Shown here in pieces: positions 8,449 to 15,625 of a stretch of DNA of 61,658 nucleotides. Positions within the stretch are counted from its first letter, which is position 1, and each line of letters begins with the position of its first letter. The position numbers and the translations under genes were made by a program. Below the pieces are notes generated by a model. It was not told the DNA's origin and ran no database searches. It was given only the letters and a program-made list of their open reading frames with translations. Source of the DNA: an uncultured Clostridia bacterium (GTDB lineage: Bacteria > Bacillota > Clostridia > Oscillospirales > Ruminococcaceae); the NCBI GenBank assembly GCA_947586185.1, contig CANPXN010000014.1, positions 1 to 61,658 on the forward strand, read 5' to 3'.

Positions 8449-9732
8449 ATGATATATTGGCTAATTGAATACGGTGCGACATTTTCGGAATGGTTTCTTT
8501 GTTCAATATTTTGCGGAACCTTTATCAAGGATACAGATTTAAAAGCAAACCTTTTTAAAAGACTTGCTATATCTGCTGTATTTGCGGTAGCAATGTTATT
8601 TGTCAACCGCTTTGAACTTTATTCACCTATTTCAGTCAGTCTTTGTTTTATAATAACAATATCAGCACAGTTTGTTATATACTGCAAAAATTTATTAAAG
8701 CTAAGTATTTTATCTACAATTTTTTTATTGATAATGGCAATATGCGATAACATTGTCGTCAGCATAGTATCTTATTTTTTACAAATACCAACACTTGAAA
8801 TTTATGAAGAAATGTCGTTGTACAGAGTAATTTCCATAATAGGCTCAAAAGCTCTGTTAATGTTCATAACTGTAATTATAAATAAACTTTTATCAAAGCA
8901 AAGAGTTTTGCAAATAAAGTATCTTATTCTTTTTTTTGTCATTTCGGTATTTATGCTAAGTCTAACTTTTATTATAACATTTCTTGATTTAAAAAACAAA
9001 GCGGTAAATTCCTATGTTTCAATTTTATTTTTCCTGATAATGCTTATATTATTAATAATTATTTTCTTTGGAACATTTAAGCTGACCGAATACTATGACA
9101 GTCAGCAAAAATTTAAACTAACGCTTTTGAAAAATCAAATGCTTGAACAGTCTATGAATGAAACTGAGAAAACTTTTATGCTTTGGAAAGAAAGTCTGCA
9201 TAACTATAAGCACAACATCATGCATCTAACGGCTTTGGCTAAAAACAGCGATTTAGAAGGTATAAAAAATTATCTTGAAAAGGAAAACGACTTGCTTGGA
9301 AAAACATTATTTTATTATAAGACCGGTAACGATACCGTTGATATAATTCTGAATTTAAAGCAAAAATATGCGGAATCCGAAGGTATCACGTTTATGATAA
9401 ACGCCGAAGTACCGGAAAACTGCAAAATATCATCGGCAGATTTTTCTTCTATGCTTGGCAATCTGATCGATAATGCTATCGAAGCGTCTGAAAAGGAAAC
9501 GAATCCATTTATCGAGGTGAAAATAAAGCCTGTAAAAGAATTTATTATCATTTGCATTTCAAATAAATATACCGGGTGCGATATGTCGTTGAAAACAACA
9601 AAATGTAATAATAAACAGCTGCATGGTATAGGTCTGCACTCTGTAAGGCAGACAGTAAAAAAATATAACGGTGAATTTAAAGTAGAAAAAAACGACGATA
9701 TTTTTAATGCTAAATTAATGATACCTATGTGA
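8449..9732 (+). CDS. agrC: AgrC-like sensor histidine kinase (GHKL), module A
   Basis: A 427-residue kinase. The first 210 residues are strongly hydrophobic, with about six membrane segments, and are the expected peptide-sensing domain. The cytoplasmic part has a histidine motif, L-H-N-Y-K-H-N-I-M-H-L near residue 254, an N-box L-G-N-L-I-D-N-A-I-E-A and a G-box H-G-I-G-L-H-S-V, as in AgrC and other GHKL kinases. It should autophosphorylate when the cyclic peptide binds and pass phosphate to AgrA. The start lies two bases after the agrA stop, with GGGGTGA upstream. A terminator (9732-9767) follows, so agrA-agrC forms one unit and agrD-agrB another. The DNA is visibly A+T-rich compared with the transfer genes. 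Confidence 0.88.
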   Translation: MIYWLIEYGATFSEWFLCSIFCGTFIKDTDLKANLFKRLAISAVFAVAMLFVNRFELYSPISVSLCFIITISAQFVIYCKNLLKLSILSTIFLLIMAICDNIVVSIVSYFLQIPTLEIYEEMSLYRVISIIGSKALLMFITVIINKLLSKQRVLQIKYLILFFVISVFMLSLTFIITFLDLKNKAVNSYVSILFFLIMLILLIIIFFGTFKLTEYYDSQQKFKLTLLKNQMLEQSMNETEKTFMLWKESLHNYKHNIMHLTALAKNSDLEGIKNYLEKENDLLGKTLFYYKTGNDTVDIILNLKQKYAESEGITFMINAEVPENCKISSADFSSMLGNLIDNAIEASEKETNPFIEVKIKPVKEFIIICISNKYTGCDMSLKTTKCNNKQLHGIGLHSVRQTVKKYNGEFKVEKNDDIFNAKLMIPM

Positions 9733-9767
9733 AAAAATCCGACTTGAAATTTTTCAGGTCGGATTTT
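9732..9767 (+). terminator. Terminator after agrC (module A)
   Basis: AAAAATCCGAC pairs with GTCGGATTTT around a loop of about 14 bases, directly after the agrC stop. It separates agrAC from agrDB. Confidence 0.75.
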
Positions 9768-9790
9768 AATGTTATCATATTTAAAAATAT

Positions 9791-9822
9791 ACAATTCAAA
9801 CATAAAAAACGACAATTCAAAC
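9791..9822 (+). promoter_or_regulatory. Paired AgrA/LytTR-type binding repeats before agrD
   Basis: ACAATTCAAAC occurs at 9791-9801 and again, identical, at 9812-9822, so the repeats start 21 bases apart. Known AgrA sites are ACAGTTAAG-like repeats with the same two-turn spacing. A TAATAT -10 candidate lies at 9853-9858 with no recognisable -35, as expected of an activator-dependent promoter. This promoter probably drives agrD-agrB in a positive feedback loop. Confidence 0.7.
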
Positions 9823-9895
9823 AAAAAATCACACAAATGATTTTTAGTATGGTAATATATATTTGCAAGGTTAAGCGTGAAGGGAGTGAAAAAAG

Positions 9896-10036
9896 ATGAA
9901 AAAGAGACTTTTGACTATTGTTTCTAATATGATTAAAGGAGCTGCTTCTATTTCATCTGAAACGACATCTGGACTTGGACTCTATCAGCCCAAAACTCCT
10001 CAGGCTCTTATCAAATCCGGTAAGAAGGCGAAATAA
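9896..10036 (+). CDS. agrD: AgrD-like cyclic lactone autoinducer peptide precursor, module A
   Basis: A 46-residue precursor. The basic amphipathic leader begins M-K-K-R-L-L-T-I-V-S and contains M-I-K-G-A-A. The signature is S-G-L-G-L followed by Y-Q-P-K-T-P-Q-A-L, where the Y-Q-P-K-x-P motif matches the recognition segment of Clostridial AgrD peptides. The ring residue five positions before the predicted cleavage point is Ser, not Cys, so the mature signal is predicted to be a lactone with ring S-G-L-G-L and a short S-E-T-T tail. AAGGGAGTG lies 7 bases before the ATG. The gene ends one base before the agrB start. It is a paralogue of the peptide gene at 30575-30709. Confidence 0.85.
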   Translation: MKKRLLTIVSNMIKGAASISSETTSGLGLYQPKTPQALIKSGKKAK

Positions 10037-10627
10037 TTGTTCCGTAATCTTGCGGAAGATATTGCTTTTTTGCTGATAAAACATAAAATATTAGATATCG
10101 AGCAGCGTGATATTTATATTTATGGGCTTGAAGTAATTTTATTAAATGGCGGGCTTATATTAATGTTCTTGACGATAAGCTTACTCTTTGGCGTAATGAT
10201 AAACTTTTGGGCATATCTGATATTTTTTCTGCCGATTAGAATTTTTTCAGGTGGATATCATGCAAAAACAAGCGAACGTTGTTTTGTTTTATCGACAATA
10301 ATGTATGGATTGTCGCTTATATTAACAAAATATATTCCGCTGTTGTATACATTATGGACGTGGAGGATTGCCGGGATAGTTTCCCTGTTCGTTATATTGG
10401 TAATGGCGCCGCTGATTAATGAAAACAATCCTTTAAGTAAAACACAGCGGAAACGAAACAGGATAATAGTTTATATATTATTAGTTCTTGACCTTGCGTT
10501 TTTTATCCTTAGCTGTAATTATGCATGGATAATCGCTGCAAACGAACTTGTTTTCATTATTCTTGATGCTTTTCTGCTTTTTACAGGAAAGATATCTCTT
10601 TATATCGCTAAAGATCAAGAGATCTGA
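10037..10627 (+). CDS. agrB: AgrB-like peptide-processing membrane endopeptidase, module A
   Basis: A 196-residue membrane protein with about five to six hydrophobic segments. The catalytic pair of AgrB is present in F-S-G-G-Y-H-A-K-T-S-E-R-C-F: His and Cys are seven residues apart, as in the staphylococcal enzyme. AgrB cuts AgrD at the C-terminal side of the ring and forms the macrocycle. The frame opens with TTG immediately after the agrD stop, with AAGAAGG about 8 bases upstream; this tight coupling supports the start. It completes the set agrA-agrC-agrD-agrB. About 90 non-coding bases separate it from the secreted-protein gene. Confidence 0.88.
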   Translation: MFRNLAEDIAFLLIKHKILDIEQRDIYIYGLEVILLNGGLILMFLTISLLFGVMINFWAYLIFFLPIRIFSGGYHAKTSERCFVLSTIMYGLSLILTKYIPLLYTLWTWRIAGIVSLFVILVMAPLINENNPLSKTQRKRNRIIVYILLVLDLAFFILSCNYAWIIAANELVFIILDAFLLFTGKISLYIAKDQEI

Positions 10628-10715
10628 AATTATAATCAAAACAATAGCTTCGTATTATTTACATTAATTTTAATTTTGAGTCTCTTATAAAGGATTCAAA
10701 GGAAAGGACAAAATT

Positions 10716-11087
10716 ATGAAAAAAACTTTTAAGAAAATCGCATCTTCTGTTATGGCGGCAGCAACTCTGGCAGTTGGAATGACAGGTATGACGGCAAGCG
10801 CTTATGCTCCAACAATAAGTAAGAATTTTGGTGTTGGTTCATATTCTGCAACTGCAAGCTTATATAGAGACAGTAGTCAGGCTGTTGCTAAAGTGACTCT
10901 TTCAGGAGCATCTAGTTTAAGTGTAAGTGTGTCAGTTACAGGCACTGTATCTGAAACAACAACTTCGGGTTCAGTAGCTTCAGGATATAAGAGAATTGCA
11001 AAGACAGGTCGTAACATAACATCTGCAAGAGGCTCTTATTCGGCAAGTAAAGGCGGATCAAAAGGAAGTACTTCAATAAACGCTTAA
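10716..11087 (+). CDS. Small secreted protein of agr module A (unrecognised family)
   Basis: A 123-residue protein with a clear signal peptide: M-K-K-T-F-K-K-I, a hydrophobic core, and a cleavage site after T-A-S-A near residue 29. The mature part is rich in Ser, Thr, Gly and Ala and contains Y-R-D-S-S-Q and I-T-S-A-R-G. Both motifs, and the signal peptide, recur in the product of 30054-30434 at the equivalent place in module B. I do not recognise the family; neither a bacteriocin nor an adhesin signature is visible. AAAGGAAAGGA precedes the ATG. The gene has its own terminator (11104-11149), so it can be expressed at a high level separately from the transporter genes downstream. It is the likely output of the quorum circuit. 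Confidence 0.75.
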   Translation: MKKTFKKIASSVMAAATLAVGMTGMTASAYAPTISKNFGVGSYSATASLYRDSSQAVAKVTLSGASSLSVSVSVTGTVSETTTSGSVASGYKRIAKTGRNITSARGSYSASKGGSKGSTSINA

Positions 11088-11103
11088 TCAAACTATAACG
11101 AAA

Positions 11104-11149
11104 AAGAGACTGTAAATTTCATTTTATTTTGAGGTTTACAGTTTCTTTT
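11104..11149 (+). terminator. Terminator after the module A secreted-protein gene
   Basis: GAGACTGTAAAT pairs with GTTTACAGTTTC around a loop of about 17 bases, followed by TTTT. Confidence 0.65.
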
Positions 11150-11163
11150 CAGAAAAAGTATTA

Positions 11164-11192
11164 TTGACAAATTCATATCAGGTGTGTATAAT
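11164..11192 (+). promoter_or_regulatory. Consensus promoter of the module A lipoprotein-ABC operon
   Basis: Perfect TTGACA at 11164-11169 and perfect TATAAT at 11187-11192 with a 17-base spacer, 51 bases before the start at 11243. A full consensus suggests strong constitutive expression, as expected for an immunity or export function. Confidence 0.8.
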
Positions 11193-11242
11193 ATGAACAA
11201 ACAATAACTTTTATATTATGCTGAAAGGACAGGTATAATAAA

Positions 11243-12370
11243 ATGAAAAAAATATTTGCAGTTTTAATTTGTACTTGTTTATGTATATCACTTTGCAGCT
11301 GCGATTCAAAATCCGATACTCCAAACAGCGATATATATATAAATGCAGAAACATTTACACAAAACGGCTGTATTTATTCTGACGACGGCGTAGTGACATT
11401 ATACTTAAATCAAGAAAATTTAGAAACATTACCCTATTGCAGTTATGCAAACTGTATCCATAATGACGCTTCGTGCCAGGCAAGACTTTATGACGGTACT
11501 GAGCGCGGTCCAATACCCTATGGCAATTGCATTTACTATTTTGCAAAGTCCGAAGAAGAATGGTTTGATAATGACAAAGACGGAAGAGAAGAAACATATG
11601 TAATAAAAGATTCCCTGCTGCGTTATAATTTGGATGATAATAAAACAGAATCTGTGGCGTCATGGGAAGGTACGGCGGGCTGCTGTTATAACGGCGCCTG
11701 CATTTTAGATAATACGCTTTATTTTATTGGTGTGAGAGGTTATACGGAATTTTCAGAATTACCGGGACTTAAAACGCCTAATATTATACCAATGGAATGC
11801 CGCTTATACAGTTTCGATTTGAAATCACAAAAATTAAAAGAGTACGGCTCAATTTATGATGAAGATTTAGAGTATTCGGGAGCCGCCTCAACTCGTTCGT
11901 TAATTTTGCGCGGAGTATCAGATGGCTGTATATATTTTATGTATTCATATCTTGAAGATATTTCACAGGAAGATACAATGGAAAACGAAACGCATATATG
12001 TATTAAACTGGATACGTCAAACGATAAAATAACAATCGAGAACGAAATTGCTCCGGAGCTTGTTTGCAATGAATACCGCTGTCATACGGAAGGCGATAAG
12101 GCTGTTGTAAAAAAAGGAGATAAAACATGGGAGTTTCCGGCTGTAGCGGAAGGTTTTCTAAGTCATACCCTTACTGTTGCGAATGATAAGGTCTGGTATA
12201 TAGATGAGAACCAATCATGGTATTATGATTTGCAGGAGGAAAACAAGGTTGAATTTTCAGCTTCTGAAATACTCGGAGAATCTCCCTGCGTTATATATGC
12301 GGATAACAATTCATGCATTATAAGATATAAACAGGATGACGTTTATTTATTCAGGAGGATTTCATTATGA
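11243..12370 (+). CDS. Lipoprotein of agr module A
   Basis: A 375-residue lipoprotein with a type II signal peptide ending in L-C-S-C near residue 20. The mature part is acidic and beta-rich, with repeated W-Y/Y-D-L-type strands that suggest a propeller-like fold. A conserved cysteine cluster, C-S-Y-A-N-C-I-H-N-D-A-S-C, near residue 66 has a counterpart in module B (C-A-V-P-N-C-T-H-N-T-S-S-C); this C-x(4)-C-x-H-x(4)-C pattern could bind metal or form disulfides. It probably faces the outside of the membrane and works with the ABC transporter, since its stop overlaps the ATPase start by four bases (ATGA), as in module B. Specific function is unknown. Confidence 0.75.
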   Translation: MKKIFAVLICTCLCISLCSCDSKSDTPNSDIYINAETFTQNGCIYSDDGVVTLYLNQENLETLPYCSYANCIHNDASCQARLYDGTERGPIPYGNCIYYFAKSEEEWFDNDKDGREETYVIKDSLLRYNLDDNKTESVASWEGTAGCCYNGACILDNTLYFIGVRGYTEFSELPGLKTPNIIPMECRLYSFDLKSQKLKEYGSIYDEDLEYSGAASTRSLILRGVSDGCIYFMYSYLEDISQEDTMENETHICIKLDTSNDKITIENEIAPELVCNEYRCHTEGDKAVVKKGDKTWEFPAVAEGFLSHTLTVANDKVWYIDENQSWYYDLQEENKVEFSASEILGESPCVIYADNNSCIIRYKQDDVYLFRRISL

Positions 12371-13128
12371 AAAAAGAGCATACGCTTGAAATATGCCATG
12401 TTACAAAGCATTATGGAAAAAAACGCGCCTTATCGGATTTTTCTTACACATTTAAACCGGGTATATACGGTTTACTCGGACCAAACGGCGCAGGCAAATC
12501 TACGCTTATGAATCTGATTACAGATAATCTTATACCTGATAAAAACAACGGCGTTATTAAGTGGGACAATGAAGATATTCAGAAGCTCGGTAAAAAGTAT
12601 CGCTCTCATCTTGGATTTATGCCTCAGCAGCAAAATCTGTATCCAACAATGACGGCTCGTCAATTTATGGGATATATCAGTTCTTTGAAAAATATTGACA
12701 GAAAGTCAGCTGTTACTGAAATTGAATCGCTTTTAGAAACGGTTGAGCTTAAAGAAGTTGCAGATAAGAAAACAGGCGGATTTTCAGGCGGAATGAAGCA
12801 AAGACTTTTATTTGCCTCTTGTTTGCTTGGAAATCCTTCTCTTATAATTTTAGATGAACCAACAGCAGGATTAGATCCACGTCAGAGAGTCATTCTGCGT
12901 GAAAAAATCGAAAATTATGGAAAAGATAAAATAATAATAATTGCCACTCATATTACATCGGATATTGAAACAATTGCCGATTGTATCATAATGATGAAAG
13001 ACGGAAGAATAATCGATAACGGTTCGGTAGAAGAATTAGTAAAAAAAGTGCATTGCGGTTCTGAAACTCTTGAAAATCTTTATATGCAGTATTATGACGA
13101 GGAGGAAAAAAAGAATGTTCTTGGCTGA
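12367..13128 (+). CDS. ABC transporter ATPase, module A
   Basis: A 253-residue ATP-binding subunit of the CcmA/BcrA-like type. Walker A G-P-N-G-A-G-K-S-T is near residue 38, the Q-loop is in M-P-Q-Q-Q-N, the signature F-S-G-G-M-K-Q-R is near 139, Walker B L-I-I-L-D-E-P-T-A-G-L-D-P near 159, and the switch His is in I-A-T-H-I-T-S-D. Its partner is the large permease that starts 14 bases before this gene ends. Relatives export lantibiotics or other antimicrobial peptides or give self-protection. It is closely similar to the module B ATPase (27659-28405). Confidence 0.92.
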   Translation: MKKEHTLEICHVTKHYGKKRALSDFSYTFKPGIYGLLGPNGAGKSTLMNLITDNLIPDKNNGVIKWDNEDIQKLGKKYRSHLGFMPQQQNLYPTMTARQFMGYISSLKNIDRKSAVTEIESLLETVELKEVADKKTGGFSGGMKQRLLFASCLLGNPSLIILDEPTAGLDPRQRVILREKIENYGKDKIIIIATHITSDIETIADCIIMMKDGRIIDNGSVEELVKKVHCGSETLENLYMQYYDEEEKKNVLG

Positions 13129-15160
13129 ATGTCGAAAACTGTTTTCATGGAAACCGTTGTTTATTATTCTTGCATTACTGCTTTCCGTAAATGCGTTTCT
13201 TCTTTTTAATCAGGAACAGAGTAAAAAAGTTTCACCTTCATTTTATCATGTGCTTTGGGAAGAAATTGAAGATAAAACAGACGCAGAAAAACTGGATTAT
13301 CTTAAGCAAGAACTGAAAAACGAATCGTTTTATAACGAAGACGGTACCGTTGATTATGACAGATATATTCTTACAGACAGATTCAGAGAGCAGCTTGAAT
13401 CCATTTTATCTTATGATGAATATATACAATCCATTGAAAATAAAACATCTTCTTTTGCAAGCGGAATGTTTAATATTGATAAAAACTCATTTGCATACCG
13501 AAAAAATACACGCCTTCCTGAAGTTTATAAAGATGTAAAAGATACTATTCCTGTTTTTGATATTTCAGATGGAATTATAAAGCTTACAGAAAACCGCTAT
13601 TCAGATTTATTTTGCGGTATATTTCTGTTTATTGCAGCAATTTTAATGATTATCTGCGACCGTGAACAAAATACAATATTTTTGCTTAGAAGCACTAAAA
13701 ACGGACGGCAGTCATTACTGCTGAACAGGTTTTTTATAATGTTTATGATATCTGTAACTGTAACTTTGATTTTCTTTACAGAAAGTCTTATAATTTGCAG
13801 ATACTTTTACAGATTTGGAGTTCTTTCGCGTCCTGTTCAGTCTTTGGATGGATTTATAGGGTGCGCTTTGCCTGTTTCTGTTTTGGAATACATTTTAATT
13901 TGTTTTTTTACAAAATGTATTTTTATGTTCTTACTTGGCTCTGCTTTTATTTTTATTTGTCAGACTGCAAAATCAAACCTTCATATTTATATTACTACTG
14001 CAATCCTTTTAGGAGCAGAATATGTTCTTTACAAAAAAACTTCGGGATTATTTTCTCAGCTTAACATCTTTTGCATTTCTGATATAAATCAAATGACGAA
14101 AACATATCAGGATATAAATTTATTCGGATATCCGTTTTCTCGTTTAAATATAAGCTTTATCACTATGCTGACAATAATTGCTTTTTTTATTGTTCTCTCT
14201 ATATATTTTGATAAAAAACATATATCGTCATACAGAAATTATTCATTTGCTTTAAAAAAGAAAAATACAAAAAGAGTGTTGTCGCCCATCGGATATGTAT
14301 TTTATCATTCGCTGATTGTACAAAAAGCCATTTATGTGTGTGCCGCACTTGTAATTATTTCTGCATTTCAGTTTTTTTCATTTAATAAGCCTTATGATAT
14401 CAACGATACCTATTATCACGCATATGTTGAGCAAACAGAAGGTTCTTTTACAGACGCTGTAAATAAGTTTTTTGATGAAGAAAATATACGTTTTAATTCG
14501 ATTGAAGAACAATACGATAAATTATCAGAATCAGGCAAAAACACTGCGCAATTATATTCATTGGAGAAACAGCTTGAACCCAGACAGGCTATGCAGGAAT
14601 TGGAAAACCATATTCAGAAAACAAATGAATCAATAAAAAATGAGACTTGTGTATTTTACGACAGCGGATATATAAGATTATTTTCTTTTTTATCCGATGA
14701 AAAAGTAACAATTATTCTTATTGCAATGATATATCTTGTCTTTATAGTATCTCCATTTATTGCATCAGATTTTGAAAACGGTATGATTAATATAATCAGA
14801 TCAACAACCTGCGGAAAAAGAAGCTATTATAAAGGAAAAATATTAACCGCATTAATATATGCAGCTTTTGCCAATATTATATTATGGATTCCATATCTTA
14901 TTTTGATAATAAAAAAATATACATTACCATATTGTTCTTCATTAGTCCAGAATATTCGTGGATTTGAACAGTTCCCATTTCATATTTCTATCTTAACTTT
15001 TGGAGCAGCGTACTTTTTAATTATTTTTATAGCGATAATATTTTCATCAATGATAATGCTGCTAATTTCACGCTGCGCAAAAAGCCGAATGTCAGCAATT
15101 ATTCTTAACAGCTGCATTTTTATACTTCCACCGGTATTGAAGCTGATAGGTGTATTTTAG
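13115..15160 (+). CDS. ABC-2-type permease, module A
   Basis: A 681-residue membrane protein with roughly a dozen hydrophobic segments in two halves, each preceded by a large extracytoplasmic loop (residues about 40-165 and 430-540). The first loop is charged and helical. This fused two-half layout equals two ABC-2 permease domains. I start at the ATG with GAGGAGG 8 bases upstream, which overlaps the ATPase gene by 14 bases. It is homologous along its length to the module B permease (25473-27662). The substrate is unknown; the paired secreted protein, or protection against it, is the obvious guess. The gene closes module A. Confidence 0.82.
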   Translation: MFLAECRKLFSWKPLFIILALLLSVNAFLLFNQEQSKKVSPSFYHVLWEEIEDKTDAEKLDYLKQELKNESFYNEDGTVDYDRYILTDRFREQLESILSYDEYIQSIENKTSSFASGMFNIDKNSFAYRKNTRLPEVYKDVKDTIPVFDISDGIIKLTENRYSDLFCGIFLFIAAILMIICDREQNTIFLLRSTKNGRQSLLLNRFFIMFMISVTVTLIFFTESLIICRYFYRFGVLSRPVQSLDGFIGCALPVSVLEYILICFFTKCIFMFLLGSAFIFICQTAKSNLHIYITTAILLGAEYVLYKKTSGLFSQLNIFCISDINQMTKTYQDINLFGYPFSRLNISFITMLTIIAFFIVLSIYFDKKHISSYRNYSFALKKKNTKRVLSPIGYVFYHSLIVQKAIYVCAALVIISAFQFFSFNKPYDINDTYYHAYVEQTEGSFTDAVNKFFDEENIRFNSIEEQYDKLSESGKNTAQLYSLEKQLEPRQAMQELENHIQKTNESIKNETCVFYDSGYIRLFSFLSDEKVTIILIAMIYLVFIVSPFIASDFENGMINIIRSTTCGKRSYYKGKILTALIYAAFANIILWIPYLILIIKKYTLPYCSSLVQNIRGFEQFPFHISILTFGAAYFLIIFIAIIFSSMIMLLISRCAKSRMSAIILNSCIFILPPVLKLIGVF

Positions 15161-15510
15161 AGACGGTTCGCATAAAATTAATATGCGGAGTTTCGAGCAT
15201 AATTTTGGTGATAATAGGCGACCGAAGGAAGTGCCCTTGTGGCACAAGATTTCGTGGTAATACGTAGCGTTAGTAAGAAATTCCAACGCAATTATCATCA
15301 AAATTTGCTGAAAAGATATGTGCATTTCCTATTAATACAGATTCTTATTATAGTTACGTTATCCGCTGACAAATTTGATTATATTCAAAATTTGCGCTTT
15401 TTATTTTTATCCTATCCGGTTTGTTTATAAAACTAAAAAAATCCGCCAGCCATGACTGCTGACGTATTCCTTTCTCAATCGGTTGTTTTTCTTGTGTTCC
15501 TTATTGCAGT
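15161..15510. repeat. Structured intergenic sequence without a gene
   Basis: The segment at about 15198-15310 is framed by a long imperfect inverted pair (CATAATTTTGGTGATAAT with ATTATCATCAAAATTTG) and contains two stems, GTGCC-CTTGT-GGCAC and GCGTT...AACGC. It resembles a dispersed structured repeat. Eighteen bases (15222-15239) recur inside the cytosine methylase gene at 58441-58458. No credible reading frame was found in the rest of the interval. Confidence 0.35.
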
Positions 15511-15562
15511 CCCGTATCTACGGGCTTTAAGGGGTGGACATCTATTTTGTTCCACAAGTATG
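15511..15562. repeat. 52-bp direct repeat of the tRNA-proximal sequence (att candidate)
   Basis: This block matches 61363-61414 at 49 of 52 bases in the same orientation. The right-hand copy contains the terminator of the tRNA operon and ends at the tRNA-Trp CCA. The 45.8-kb interval between the copies holds the recombinase trio, agr module B, the integrase and all transfer genes, so these may be the ends of an integrated element. The core also resembles 1620-1631. Confidence 0.55.
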
Positions 15563-15584
15563 TAACTCTGGAACAAAATAGATG
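15539..15584. repeat. 16-bp perfect inverted repeat
   Basis: CATCTATTTTGTTCCA at 15539-15554 is matched by its reverse complement at 15569-15584, with a 14-base loop. Only the first arm exists at the tRNA-Trp copy (61390-61405). No T-run follows, so a recombinase or protein site is more likely than a terminator. Confidence 0.5.
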
Positions 15585-15625
15585 ACATTGATTTTTAACG
15601 TATTTATGCCGCTTATGAAGAACTT

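Noticed and set aside
15092-15325. Minus-strand frame of 77 codons after the module A permease
   Set aside because: Lacks a ribosome-binding site and overlaps the end of the permease gene and the structured repeat.
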